A stretch of 64,000 nt of DNA from assembly GCA_910587655.1 (NCBI GenBank), contig CAJUND010000014.1, forward strand, positions 14,221 to 78,220. The letters run 5' to 3'. The notes beneath the pieces are model-generated. The model did no database searches and was not told the DNA's origin. It was given only the letters and a program-made list of their open reading frames with translations. The DNA is from an uncultured Agathobacter sp. (GTDB taxonomy: Bacteria; Bacillota; Clostridia; Lachnospirales; Lachnospiraceae). A program made the translations under genes and the position numbers. Shown one piece after another: positions 43,009 through 52,895 of this stretch (within the stretch, counting starts at the first letter, position 1; each line of letters starts with the position of its first letter).

Positions 43009-43839
43009 CTAACGCTTCAGGTTATTTGCTGTATCGAGCATGGAATCCGAAGTAATAATTGCCTTGGAATTCAGCTCATACGCCCTCTGTGCAATAATCA
43101 TATTAACCATCTCGTCTGCAACCTGCACATTGGAACCTTCCAGGTACTTCTCATGCACTTTGCTCAATTTCAGTCCCGGAGTTGCACCTTCCAGCATCGG
43201 ATTCCCGGATGCGGCAGTTGCCTGCAGGCGGCTGGAAGAAAGTTTCTGCAGACCTGCCGGATTATTAAACTGGTAAATTCCAAAGGACTGGTTCAAAGGC
43301 ACCACTCTGCCGGTTGCCACGTCTTCATAGGAGATGCTGCCGTCCTGTGAAAAAATCATATTGCCGGAAGAAACCCCTTCCGGAACCATAATTACATTAC
43401 CCTCTGTATCCAGTACCGGACATCCTTCTGCATCTGTCAGCATTGTGCCGCCGTCCGCAGTCTTTGCCCATGTAAAGTTACCATTTCTGGTATAGTAGGT
43501 TTCCCCGTCAATTCCGCGTACGGCAAAAAATCCAAGGGAACCCGGACTTTCCAGTGCAAAGTCTGTCGGGCTTTCACTGGCAAGAAGCGCACCCTGCGTA
43601 TACATGGACATGGTTGCTGCAACCCTTGTTCCAAGTCCGACCTGCGCGCCTACCGGCTTCTGCTCCCCGTTTGCCGTCGTTGTCCTTGTCTGGAGTGTCT
43701 GGTACAAAAGGGATTTAAACTCTGTCCGTTCGTTTTTATAACCTGTTGTATTAACATTTGACAGATTGTGTGAAATCGTGTCAAGGTTTGTCTGCTCTGC
43801 AATCATTCCGGTTGCCGCAGTGTAAAGTGCTCGCATCAT
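43009..43839 (-). CDS. flhP: Flagellar rod protein FlgG-type (FlhP)
   Basis: A 276-residue axial protein of the flagellar basal body. The N-terminal motif ALYTAATGMIAEQTNLDTIS HNLSNVNTTGYKNERTEFKS region (split here by a space only for length) and the C-terminal NVQVADEMVNMIIAQRAYEL are diagnostic for the FlgG/FlgF/FlgE group. The order mbl-flhO-flhP is the same as in Bacillus subtilis, which is why I use this symbol. AGGAGG precedes the start; ATG codons at 43839 and 43836 are equally possible. Confidence 0.9.
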   Translation of the reverse strand: MMRALYTAATGMIAEQTNLDTISHNLSNVNTTGYKNERTEFKSLLYQTLQTRTTTANGEQKPVGAQVGLGTRVAATMSMYTQGALLASESPTDFALESPGSLGFFAVRGIDGETYYTRNGNFTWAKTADGGTMLTDAEGCPVLDTEGNVIMVPEGVSSGNMIFSQDGSISYEDVATGRVVPLNQSFGIYQFNNPAGLQKLSSSRLQATAASGNPMLEGATPGLKLSKVHEKYLEGSNVQVADEMVNMIIAQRAYELNSKAIITSDSMLDTANNLKR

Positions 43840-43895
43840 AATATATCATCCTCCTTAAGTCTGCCTGTGCAGTTCCCCTGCGGGGAAATCACATA

Positions 43896-44693
43896 TTAAA
43901 CCTTCCCAAGACTTACGACACGCTCAAGGGTGCTGTCAACGGAATTAATTACTTTCTGTCCCGCCTCATATGCCCTCTGAATCGTAATCATATTAACCAT
44001 CTCTTTAATAACATTGACATTGGAAGTTTCCAGTACTCCCTGCTCCACCTGACAGTCTGCTGCAACACGGTTGCCGCCGTCTAAAAGATTGTACAGGTTC
44101 TCGCCGTATTTTTCGAGATAGTCATAATTGTCAATATCCACCATTCCAAGCGTTCCTACCACCTGGTCATTCTGGGTAATAATACCAAGTTTACTGACCT
44201 TGATTTCCGCGTTGGGATCCAGACGGATAAAATTCTGCTCTCTTGGGTCGCCGTTCATGGCGCCGGTCTGGTTCAGCACATAATCGCCATCCTTAGTCAC
44301 CAGATAGCCTTCTGTATTTACCGTAAAAGAACCGTCCCTGGTATACTTCACGGAGGTTTCTCCCTGCTTGTTTGTAAAAGCAATTGCAAAAAATCCCTGC
44401 CCGTCAATGGCAAAATCCACAGGATTATCCGTCACACGGAAGCTTCCGGAATCATAATCCGTATAAACCTCACCCAGATGAACTCCGTATGTAATCTCCC
44501 CCAGTCCTTTGGGACGGAAACCATTGGATGAATCATCAAGACGGTATGCCATTTCATCGGCAAATGAGCGGCAGGTGGTTCCCTCTTTTTTATAACCTGT
44601 TGTGTTTGAATTTGCCAGGTTATTTGCCAGAATATCCAGCCGTTTCATCTCATTTACCATTCCCATATGGGCAGTATATAAGCCTTTAACCAT
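43896..44693 (-). CDS. flhO: Flagellar rod protein FlgF-type (FlhO)
   Basis: A 265-residue proximal-rod protein paralogous to the next gene: KGLYTAHMGMVNEMKRLDIL, NNLANSNTTGYKKEGTTC at the N-terminus, and NVNVIKEMVNMITIQRAYEA at the C-terminus. I place the start at ATG 44693 (MVKGLYTAH), where the family begins, with GAGGTG upstream; the longer frame from 44729 adds 12 unrelated residues. A sigma-28-type promoter lies about 60 bases upstream. Confidence 0.9.
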   Translation of the reverse strand: MVKGLYTAHMGMVNEMKRLDILANNLANSNTTGYKKEGTTCRSFADEMAYRLDDSSNGFRPKGLGEITYGVHLGEVYTDYDSGSFRVTDNPVDFAIDGQGFFAIAFTNKQGETSVKYTRDGSFTVNTEGYLVTKDGDYVLNQTGAMNGDPREQNFIRLDPNAEIKVSKLGIITQNDQVVGTLGMVDIDNYDYLEKYGENLYNLLDGGNRVAADCQVEQGVLETSNVNVIKEMVNMITIQRAYEAGQKVINSVDSTLERVVSLGKV

Positions 44694-44750
44694 TTGACAC
44701 CTCTTCTTCGTATGTTTGCTGTAATGCATGCATTACATGGGATATTATGT

Positions 44751-44777
44751 ATATCGGCATTATGCCGAGATAACTTA
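44751..44777 (-). promoter_or_regulatory. Sigma-28 (SigD)-type flagellar promoter before flhO
   Basis: On the minus strand TAAG (44774-44777), 15 bases, GCCGATAT (44751-44758). This matches the sigma-28 consensus TAAA-N15-GCCGATAT with one difference. It lies between mbl and flhO, so the rod genes can be transcribed independently of mbl. Confidence 0.75.
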
Positions 44778-44833
44778 CATCTAAATTATGGAAATTCCGG
44801 ACAGCCCAGCCGGAGGCTGAACTGTTCGCTGTA

Positions 44834-45829
44834 TTACTCTTCGTCCCTTTTTCCTGCGAGAAATTCCACATATTTCCCGGTTCCGATTGCCACGCAGGTC
44901 ATTGGATGCTCCGCAGTCATGGTATTAATGCCTGTCTTTTCTTCAATCAGTTCTTCCAGCCCGCGGAGAAGCGCACCGCCGCCAGTCAGGACGATACCGC
45001 GGTCAGCCACGTCGGCAGCAAGCTCCGGCGGGGTTTTTTCCAGTACGGAATGTACTGCTTCTACAATCTGGAGGGTTGCCTCACGCAATGCCTCCTCTGT
45101 TTCCTCTGAACTGACAGTAATTGTGCGCGGAAGCCCGGTTACAAGATTACGCCCCCTGACGTCCATGGTTTCATTTTCCGGAAGCGGGTAACATGTACCG
45201 ATTTTAATCTTGATGTCCTCTGCCGTGCGCTCTCCAATCAGCAGATTATGTTTTTTACGCATATAACGGACCAGCGCCTCGTCAAAATCGTCCCCCGCAA
45301 TTTTTACGGAAGTACTGACAACGGAACCGCCCAGTGAAATCACTGCAATATCCGAGGTTCCTCCCCCGATATCCACAATCATATTGCCGCACGGTCTTGC
45401 AATATCAATTCCGGCGCCGATTGCAGCTGCAATCGGCTCCTCAATAATCTCCACCTCGCGGGCGCCTGCCTGGTAGGTAGCGTCCTCTACTGCCTTTTTT
45501 TCCACTTCCGTCACGCCGCTCGGCACACACACACTGATGCGCGGTTTACGGAAACTTTTCTTTCCGAGCGCCTTCTGGATAAAATACTTAATCATCTTCT
45601 CTGTCACGGTGTAATCCGAAATTACACCCTGGCGGAGCGGACGCACCGCAACAATATTGCCCGGCGTCCTGCCGAGCATCAGGCGCGCTTCCTCCCCGAT
45701 TGCCTTAATTTTATTGGTATCCCTGTCAAATGCAACCACAGACGGCTCTTTTAACACAACACCTTTTCCTTTAATATATACTAAAATACTCGCAGTACCT
45801 AAATCGATTCCGATATCTGATCCAATCAT
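44834..45829 (-). CDS. mbl: Rod shape-determining protein Mbl/MreB family
   Basis: An actin-like ATPase of about 331 residues that guides peptidoglycan synthesis along the cell cylinder. The actin-fold motifs are GIDLGTASILVYIKGKG (phosphate 1), MIVDIGGGTSDIAVISLGG (phosphate 2) and VLTGGGALLRGLEELI (adenosine). The following flhO-flhP genes and the B. subtilis order favour Mbl over MreB. ATG 45829 is preferred; a TTG at 45838 is too close to the AGGAAGGGG ribosome site. Confidence 0.92.
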   Translation of the reverse strand: MIGSDIGIDLGTASILVYIKGKGVVLKEPSVVAFDRDTNKIKAIGEEARLMLGRTPGNIVAVRPLRQGVISDYTVTEKMIKYFIQKALGKKSFRKPRISVCVPSGVTEVEKKAVEDATYQAGAREVEIIEEPIAAAIGAGIDIARPCGNMIVDIGGGTSDIAVISLGGSVVSTSVKIAGDDFDEALVRYMRKKHNLLIGERTAEDIKIKIGTCYPLPENETMDVRGRNLVTGLPRTITVSSEETEEALREATLQIVEAVHSVLEKTPPELAADVADRGIVLTGGGALLRGLEELIEEKTGINTMTAEHPMTCVAIGTGKYVEFLAGKRDEE

Positions 45830-45921
45830 ATTGACCAATTCCCCTTCCTGATTTCATCTATCTAATCCCTGCCCTGTCAAAGGGCAAAGCACAGTTATTC
45901 ATATTTTATACATACAGTTCC

Positions 45922-45949
45922 ATTATATACAATTAATTCCATTTTTCAA
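45922..45949 (-). promoter_or_regulatory. Promoter of mbl
   Basis: On the minus strand TTGAAA (45944-45949), 16 bases, TATAAT (45922-45927), followed by a 90-base leader with a small TGCCCT/AGGGCA hairpin (45882-45898 region). Confidence 0.7.
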
Positions 45950-46070
45950 ACCTTTTTTTTATTTCCTTTGCAATTTTCCTGCGAAAACCACCTGCCAAAG
46001 GGAACTTTTTGTATAAAAATGCCGCGGAATGGGGTTCCGGTGTTATCCTCTGCATACCGGAGAACAAATC

Positions 46071-48914
46071 TTATTCCTGCTGCTCAAGATACGGTTTTAA
46101 AAACTTACCGGTATAGGAACCTTCTGTTTCGCATACCTCCTCAGGCGTTCCCTGTGCGATGACTGTTCCGCCGCCGTCGCCGCCCTCCGGTCCCATATCA
46201 ATAATATAATCAGCCGTCTTAATAACATCCAGATTGTGTTCAATTACCACAACCGTATTGCCGCTGTCAGAAAGTCTGCGCAAAATCTCCACCAGCTTAT
46301 GGACGTCTGCAAAATGAAGTCCCGTCGTCGGCTCATCCAGAACATAAATGGTTTTTCCGGTTCCGCGCCTGCTTAACTCCGTGGCAAGCTTAATCCTCTG
46401 CGCTTCACCGCCGGAAAGCTCTGTGGACGGCTGTCCCAGTTTGATATAGGAAAGCCCGACGTCATACAGTGTCTGGATTTTACGGTGGACACTCGGTACG
46501 TTTTTAAAAAACTCCAGCGCCTCCTCCACGGTCATGTCCAGTACTTCATAGATGTTTTTTCCTTTATATTTTACTTCAAGCGTCTCCCTGTTATACCGTC
46601 TGCCTCCGCAAACTTCACACGGTACATAAACATCCGGCATAAAATGCATCTCAATTTTTAAAATACCATCACCGCTGCAGGCTTCACACCGCCCGCCTTT
46701 CACATTAAAACTGAATCTTCCTTTTTTATAGCCCCTTGCCTTGGCATCTGCCGTTGCGGCAAACAGGTCGCGGATAATGTCAAAAACACCGGTATAGGTT
46801 GCAGGATTGGAACGCGGTGTGCGACCAATCGGGGACTGGTCAATATCTATAATTTTATCGAGCTGTTCCAGCCCTGTAATTTCATCATGTTCTCCGGCAA
46901 TACAGCGCGCCCTGTTTAAAGTTTTTGCCAGATGCTTGTACAGAATTTCATTTGTCAGGGAACTTTTTCCGGAACCGGATACCCCGGTTACCGCAGTCAT
47001 CACCCCAAGCGGAATACTGACGTCAATATTTTTCAGGTTATTTTCCCTGGCGCCCTTTATGGTGATAAACCCGGCCGGCTTCCGTCTCTCATCCGGGACC
47101 GGAATTTTTTTCCTGCCGCTTAAGTAATCCCCTGTCACTGATTTTCTGCACTTCATGATTTCTGACGCAGTTCCTGCGGCAACCACTTCCCCGCCGTGTA
47201 CCCCGGCTGCCGGACCAATATCGACGATAAAATCCGCTGCGCGCATGGTATCCTCATCGTGTTCCACAACAATTAAGGTATTCCCCAGATTCTTTAAATT
47301 CATCAGCGCGCCAAGCAGTTTTTCATTATCCCGCTGGTGCAGTCCGATGCTTGGCTCATCCAGAATATAGGCAACTCCTACCAGACCGGAGCCAATCTGT
47401 GTTGCAAGACGGATTCGCTGCGCCTCCCCACCGGAAAGCGTGGCGGTCGCACGGGTAAGCGTCAGGTATTCCAGTCCAACCTCCTGTAAAAATCCCACGC
47501 GGGAACGGATTTCCTTTAATATCTGGTCCCCAATGTAATGCTGCTGTTCGGACAGTTCCATTTCATTTAAAAATACAACCAGATCCTTTACAGAAGAATT
47601 TGTGATTTCAAAAATATTTTTATCGCAGACCGTGACTGCAAGGGAACTTTCTTTCAGACGCTGCCCGTGGCAGGACGCACACGGCGTAATACGCATAAAC
47701 TGTTCGTATTCCTGCTTCTGGGTCTCCGAACCGGTTTCCCTGTAACGCCGTTCCACATTATGGATAAGCCCTTCCCAGTTTAAGTCATACACGCCCTCCC
47801 CGCGCTGTCCTTTATAGTGTACTTTCAGGATTCTGCCGTCCCCTCCGTGAATCAGCATGTGTCGGATTTCTTTCGGAAGGTCTTTGTACGGGGTATCCAG
47901 GGAAAATCCATATCCTTCAGAAAGTGCGCGCAGTGTTGCGTACGTATAGCTGGACGAATCGGTGCAGGACTGCCAGCCCATTACCTGGATGGCGCCCTCT
48001 GATATTGCAAGATTTTTATCCGGAATCATCAGGCTTTCGTCAAATTCCATTTTGTAGCCAAGTCCGTAACACACCGGACATGCGCCAAACGGATTATTGA
48101 AAGAAAAACTCCGCGGTTCCACTTCATCCACACTGATTCCGCAGTCAGGGCACGCAAAATTCTGGGAAAAATTAATGGCTTCCCCGTCCACAACATCAAT
48201 TACTGCATTTCCTTCTGAAAGGGAAAATATATTTTCCAGGGAATCCGTCAGTCTCTTTTCAATTCCCTCTTTAATCACCAGCCGGTCCACAACTATATCT
48301 ATGTTGTGTTTGATGTTTTTGTCCATCGGAATTTCTTCTGAAAGTTCGTACATATTCCCGTCCACAATCACCCGGACATATCCGCTCTTTTTTGCCTTTT
48401 CAAACAGTTTCTGGTGTTCGCCCTTTCGTCCCCTGACAACCGGTGCAAGCATCTGGATTTTTGTGCGCTCCGGAAGTTTCATGACAGAATCCACCATCTG
48501 GTCTATGGTCTGTTTTTCAATGGCGCGTCCGCATTTCGGACAGTGCGGAATTCCGATTCTTGCATAAAGCAGACGGAAATAATCATAAATTTCCGTAACT
48601 GTCCCGACCGTGGAACGCGGATTACGGTTTGTGGATTTCTGGTCTATGGAAATCGCCGGAGGAAGTCCCTCAATGGACTCCACATTTGGTTTCTCCATCT
48701 GTCCTAAAAACTGTCTTGCATAAGAGGAAAGGGATTCCATATAACGTCTCTGTCCCTCTGCATAAATGGTATCAAACGCAAGGGATGATTTTCCGGAACC
48801 GGACAGCCCTGTCAGTACGACAAATTCATCCCTTGGAATATCTATATCCAGGGATTTCAGGTTGTGTTCGCCGGCCCCCCGGATTTTAATGTATTTTCTT
48901 TCTTTCTTCGGCAT
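46071..48914 (-). CDS. uvrA: UvrABC excinuclease subunit A
   Basis: The damage-recognition ATPase of nucleotide excision repair. The 947-residue protein has two ABC modules with Walker A GLSGSGKSSLAFDT (residue 33) and GVSGSGKSSLTNEIL (about 640), signature motifs TLSGGEAQRIRLA and ELSGGEAQRIKLA, and zinc-finger cysteines (CPKCGRA, CPDCG with CPVC, CEACSGDG with CEVCGG). It follows uvrB by about 50 bases in one operon. Confidence 0.97.
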   Translation of the reverse strand: MPKKERKYIKIRGAGEHNLKSLDIDIPRDEFVVLTGLSGSGKSSLAFDTIYAEGQRRYMESLSSYARQFLGQMEKPNVESIEGLPPAISIDQKSTNRNPRSTVGTVTEIYDYFRLLYARIGIPHCPKCGRAIEKQTIDQMVDSVMKLPERTKIQMLAPVVRGRKGEHQKLFEKAKKSGYVRVIVDGNMYELSEEIPMDKNIKHNIDIVVDRLVIKEGIEKRLTDSLENIFSLSEGNAVIDVVDGEAINFSQNFACPDCGISVDEVEPRSFSFNNPFGACPVCYGLGYKMEFDESLMIPDKNLAISEGAIQVMGWQSCTDSSSYTYATLRALSEGYGFSLDTPYKDLPKEIRHMLIHGGDGRILKVHYKGQRGEGVYDLNWEGLIHNVERRYRETGSETQKQEYEQFMRITPCASCHGQRLKESSLAVTVCDKNIFEITNSSVKDLVVFLNEMELSEQQHYIGDQILKEIRSRVGFLQEVGLEYLTLTRATATLSGGEAQRIRLATQIGSGLVGVAYILDEPSIGLHQRDNEKLLGALMNLKNLGNTLIVVEHDEDTMRAADFIVDIGPAAGVHGGEVVAAGTASEIMKCRKSVTGDYLSGRKKIPVPDERRKPAGFITIKGARENNLKNIDVSIPLGVMTAVTGVSGSGKSSLTNEILYKHLAKTLNRARCIAGEHDEITGLEQLDKIIDIDQSPIGRTPRSNPATYTGVFDIIRDLFAATADAKARGYKKGRFSFNVKGGRCEACSGDGILKIEMHFMPDVYVPCEVCGGRRYNRETLEVKYKGKNIYEVLDMTVEEALEFFKNVPSVHRKIQTLYDVGLSYIKLGQPSTELSGGEAQRIKLATELSRRGTGKTIYVLDEPTTGLHFADVHKLVEILRRLSDSGNTVVVIEHNLDVIKTADYIIDMGPEGGDGGGTVIAQGTPEEVCETEGSYTGKFLKPYLEQQE

Positions 48915-48963
48915 ATCATTTCATTCCTTTAATCAAATTATTTTTCAGTCTTTTACTCCTTAA

Positions 48964-50958
48964 TTACAGTTCCCTCAGCATATTTTTAAGGGATATCATC
49001 TTATCCCTGTATTCGGCTGCCGCCTCAAAATTAAGTTCTGTCGCTGCCTTCTGCATTTTTTTCTGGATATCGGCAATCAGTTTCTCCAGTTCTTTTTTGC
49101 TCATGGACTCAGGGTCTTTCGTAAATTCCATTTCCTCCGCAGCCACTTTTTTGGAAATCGCAATCAGTTCCCTGACAGATTTTTGGATTGTGGTCGGGGT
49201 GATGCCGTGCTTTTTATTATACTCCTGCTGCAGCTTCCGGCGGCGTTCTGTTTCATCTATCGCCACACGCATGGAATCCGTCATTTTATCCGCGTACATG
49301 ATGACATGGCCTTCACTGTTACGCGCCGCGCGCCCGATCGTCTGGATCAGGGACGTCTCCGAACGCAGAAAGCCTTCCTTGTCTGCATCCAGAATTGCCA
49401 CCAGTGTGATTTCCGGAATATCCAGTCCCTCGCGCAGAAGGTTGATACCGACCAGTACATCAAACACATCCAGTCTCAGGTCACGGATAATTTCAGCACG
49501 CTCCAGCGTATCTATATCCGAATGCAGGTATTTTACCCTGATTCCCACTTCATTCATATACTGTGTCAGATCCTCCGCCATCCGTTTTGTCAGAGTGGTT
49601 ATCAGTACCTTATGATGCTCCTTTGTTTCTTTATTAACTTCTGTAATTAAATCGTCAATCTGTCCTTCCACCGGCCGCACGGAAATCTCCGGATCAAGCA
49701 GTCCTGTCGGACGGATAATCTGTTCCACTTTAAGAAGTTCATGTTCTTTCTCATAGACATTCGGCGTCGCAGAAACAAACAGCATCTGGTCGATTTTATT
49801 TTCAAATTCCTCAAAGTTCAGAGGACGGTTATCAAGTGCGGACGGCAGACGGAAGCCGTAATCAACAAGCGTCATTTTACGGGAACGGTCGCCTGCATAC
49901 ATGCCGCGCACCTGCGGAATGGTGATGTGGGACTCGTCCACGATAATCAGAAAATCCTCCGGAAAGAAATCCATAAGAGTCATCGGCGCTTCCCCCGCAG
50001 ACATAAAGCTCAGATGTCTCGAATAATTTTCGATGCCGGAGCAGAAGCCTGTTTCACGCATCATTTCCACGTCAAAATTAGTTCTCTCTGCAATCCGCTG
50101 TGCCTCAATCAGCTTGTCCTCTCCCTTGAAATACCTGACGCGCTCTTCCAGTTCTTTTTCGATATTGTCACACGCCTTACGTATTTTTTCCTGCGGAACA
50201 ACGTAATGGGACGCCGGAAAAATAAGGGTATGCTCCAGCGTGCATTTGATTTCCCCGGTCATAACGTCCACTTCTGTAATGCGCTCCACTTCATCCCCGA
50301 ACAGCTCCACACGGATAGCAGTATCGGTATTGTTTGCCGGAAATATTTCAACGACATCACCGTGCACCCGGAACGTACCGCGCTTAAAATCCATTTCATT
50401 GCGGCTGTACTGCATATCAATTAATGCCTTAACGATTTCATCCCTGTCCTTCACCATCCCGGGACGAAGCGAAAGACTCATCCCCTGCCACTCATCCGGA
50501 CTTCCAAGACCATAAATACAGGATACAGAAGCGACAATAATCACATCTTTTCTCTCTGCCAGGGCTGCTGTTGCAGAAAGGCGGAGCTTGTCAATTTCAT
50601 CGTTTACCGCGGAATCCTTGGCGATGTAGGTGTCTGACTGCGGCACGTAGGCTTCGGGCTGGTAATAGTCGTAATAGGACACGAAATACTCCACCGCATT
50701 TTCAGGAAAAAATTCTTTAAATTCCCCGTAAAGCTGTCCTGCGAGCGTCTTGTTATGGGATATGATCAGCGTCGGTTTCTGGAGCTGCTCAATGACATTT
50801 GCCATGGTAAAGGTCTTGCCCGAACCGGTAACTCCAAGGAGGGTCTGGAACTGGTTTCCCTCTTTAAACCCCCTGACAAGGGTGTCGATTGCCTGGGGCT
50901 GGTCTCCGGTGGGTTTATATTCACTGTGTAATTTAAACTGTCTGATTTCTTCCGGCAT
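48964..50958 (-). CDS. uvrB: UvrABC excinuclease subunit B
   Basis: The helicase-like subunit loaded onto damage by UvrA. It has Walker A GVTGSGKTFTMANVI (residue 43), the damage-verification beta-hairpin YYDYYQPEAYVPQSDTYI, DESHITIPQ, helicase motif QTIGRAARNSEGHVIMYA, and the C-terminal UVR motif AATELNFEAAAEYRDKM. Length 664 is standard. A LexA-type box covers its promoter region. Confidence 0.97.
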   Translation of the reverse strand: MPEEIRQFKLHSEYKPTGDQPQAIDTLVRGFKEGNQFQTLLGVTGSGKTFTMANVIEQLQKPTLIISHNKTLAGQLYGEFKEFFPENAVEYFVSYYDYYQPEAYVPQSDTYIAKDSAVNDEIDKLRLSATAALAERKDVIIVASVSCIYGLGSPDEWQGMSLSLRPGMVKDRDEIVKALIDMQYSRNEMDFKRGTFRVHGDVVEIFPANNTDTAIRVELFGDEVERITEVDVMTGEIKCTLEHTLIFPASHYVVPQEKIRKACDNIEKELEERVRYFKGEDKLIEAQRIAERTNFDVEMMRETGFCSGIENYSRHLSFMSAGEAPMTLMDFFPEDFLIIVDESHITIPQVRGMYAGDRSRKMTLVDYGFRLPSALDNRPLNFEEFENKIDQMLFVSATPNVYEKEHELLKVEQIIRPTGLLDPEISVRPVEGQIDDLITEVNKETKEHHKVLITTLTKRMAEDLTQYMNEVGIRVKYLHSDIDTLERAEIIRDLRLDVFDVLVGINLLREGLDIPEITLVAILDADKEGFLRSETSLIQTIGRAARNSEGHVIMYADKMTDSMRVAIDETERRRKLQQEYNKKHGITPTTIQKSVRELIAISKKVAAEEMEFTKDPESMSKKELEKLIADIQKKMQKAATELNFEAAAEYRDKMISLKNMLREL

Positions 50959-51005
50959 TTCTTCCTCCCTCTTTCATAAGAGTATCTGCTGATTACTGTT
51001 TTTAC

Positions 51006-51046
51006 AGTATAACACTGTCCGCCAAAAAAGTACAGAACAAACGTTC
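51006..51046 (-). promoter_or_regulatory. uvrBA promoter with LexA (SOS) box
   Basis: On the minus strand the -10 TATACT (51006-51011) is preceded 17 bases away by a weak -35 (TGTACT, 51029-51034). Directly adjoining it is GAACAAACGTTC (51035-51046), a perfect match to the Gram-positive LexA core GAAC-N4-GTTC. LexA bound here would block polymerase until DNA damage. Confidence 0.7.
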
Positions 51047-51370
51047 ATTTGCATCATACTTTTTTGTAAAAATGGAACATCCTGTCAGTTTCCACAAAAA
51101 CATTTTTGCATTTCCAATAAAATTGACAGAACTGCACACACCTGATATAATTAAAAAATAAAACGAAAAGAGCTTCCCCGGATATCTGCACGATACTGCA
51201 CTGGCTTGTAATTCATTCCGCACCGGGTAAAATCTGCCTTCTTTCATTAGTATTTACTGTTTTTGTGAAAGAAGACATTTTTCGTTTTAGAATAAATGCT
51301 TTTAAAACAGATATATTTTATTCGCCCGGCTAAAGCCTGAAACAGAATTAAACACCATGGAGGAATCATT
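51047..51370. other. Intergenic region between uvrB and the chemoreceptor
   Basis: Divergent non-coding region of about 320 bases, AT-rich. The only frame, on the minus strand up to 51247, has no ribosome site and no recognisable protein. A promoter for the receptor must lie here; I could not fix one with confidence. Confidence 0.4.
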
Positions 51371-52847
51371 ATGCAGTTAAAATCAATGAAGAATGAGGAA
51401 AAACTTATAAACAACATTATGTTTATTTACATTCTGGGAGTCGCAATCTCCGGCTGGGCGTTCGTTATGATATTTTTAAACGGAGGATTACGCGAGTGTA
51501 TTTTCCTCTTAACCGGAGTAAATGCAGTCCTGACAAAACTGTCAGAAAAACAGCTGGGAAGCCGGGCCAAATATGTTTATGCATGTATCCCGCCTGTGCT
51601 TGGTGCAGTTACTGCAGCTGTCAGTAACACAAACGACAGTGCCGGCTATGTATGCCTTACACATTACTATTTTGTTGCAACACTGCTTCTTGTTCCATAT
51701 TATAACCAGAAGCTGCTCAAAGTAAGTACCATTGTTACTATTGTGGTAAATACAGGAATGATGCTTGTATTTCCGGCAGGTTTTTTAAAGCTTCATGAGC
51801 CGATCGGATGGCTTTTTACCGGAGTTGTTTATATCATACTGTATGCAGCATGCTGCTTTATCACACACCGTACAACAAAGCTGTTTTCCATTGTGGAAGA
51901 AAAAGAACATGAAGTTGAAAAAGTTCTGGAATCTGTGCAGATGCTGTCAAACAAACTCTTTACCGCAGGAGCTTCCCTTTCCCAGGTTTCTGAAAACGAG
52001 AGTTCAGCGGCTGAAGAACTGGCAGCAACCAGTGAATCATTAGTGGCAAACAGCAATCTGCTCAGTTCAAAAACCGATGAAAGCATGAATAACCTTGGCG
52101 AATTAAGCAGATGGGAAAACGTTGTTGCAGATAATTTAGAAAAAGTGGAAACCGCATCCAGAGATTTGCTTGATAAATCCATGGAAAACGAAAAACTGCT
52201 GAATGACTTACATAAAATAAACGGTGAAGTATCGGAATCCATAAAACTTACGACCGATACCGCGCAGAAACTGTCAGATGCGGTACAGGAAATTGACGTT
52301 ACCCTTTCATTAATCAGCGATATTTCCTCCTCCACGAATCTGCTGGCGTTAAACGCTTCCATATGAAGCGGCAAGGGCAGGGGAAGCCGGACGCGGATTT
52401 GCCGTAGTTGCAACAGAAGTAGGCAACCTCGCAAACAGTACCCAGGAATCATTAAATGTCGTGGAATCGGTGATTGACCGGGTGCAGGAAAATGTAAGGG
52501 AAATTACAAAACAGATTGAAGAAAACTTCTTAAAACTGAACACGCAGAATGAACATTTTGCAAATGTTTTCAAAAGTATGCAGGATATGACGGCATTGTT
52601 AAATGCTTCTGTTGATGCAATCGGCACAATGGGAGAAACATACAGCAAACAGGCAGAAGTAATTGAAAAAACAGTTTCCATTAACCAGGCAATTGCCGAA
52701 AGCATCAAAAATGAAAACGGACAGTTCAATTCCATTAATGCGATGGCTGAGAGTAATGCAAATGATACCACGCAGGTGGCTGCCCAGGCAAGCGCTATCA
52801 ATGAGATGGTGGACGAAATGAGCAGGATTCTGAAACGAGAAGAATAG
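51371..52847 (+). pseudogene. Methyl-accepting chemotaxis protein, frameshifted
   Basis: The first part (51371 to the TGA at 52364-52366) encodes about six membrane segments (residues 10-175) and the start of a receptor signalling domain up to SSSTNLLALNAS. There the text reads TCCATATGAAGCGGC where TCCATTGAAGCGGC is expected, so one extra base creates a stop. In the shifted frame from 52365 the domain continues EAARAGEAGRGFAVVATEVG and runs to 52847. Without the insertion the protein would be about 492 residues. Either a recent inactivation or a sequencing error. GGAGGA precedes the ATG. Confidence 0.85.
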
Positions 52848-52858
52848 TTTTAAAAAAG

Positions 52859-52883
52859 CAAGGGCAGAAATCTTCTGCCCTTG
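52859..52883. terminator. Terminator between the chemoreceptor and the nitroreductase gene
   Basis: CAAGGGCAGAA pairs perfectly with TTCTGCCCTTG around a three-base loop; on the minus strand CTTTTTT follows, making it a strong end for the nitroreductase transcript. Confidence 0.85.
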
Positions 52884-52895
52884 TAAATATATACT

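Noticed and set aside
46017..46068. Possible terminator after uvrA
   Set aside because: CCGGT/ACCGG and GGAA/TTCC pairings exist, but no convincing stem directly followed by a T tract.
51002..51247. Minus-strand frame of 81 codons upstream of uvrB
   Set aside because: It runs through the uvrB promoter and LexA box, lacks a ribosome site and resembles no protein.
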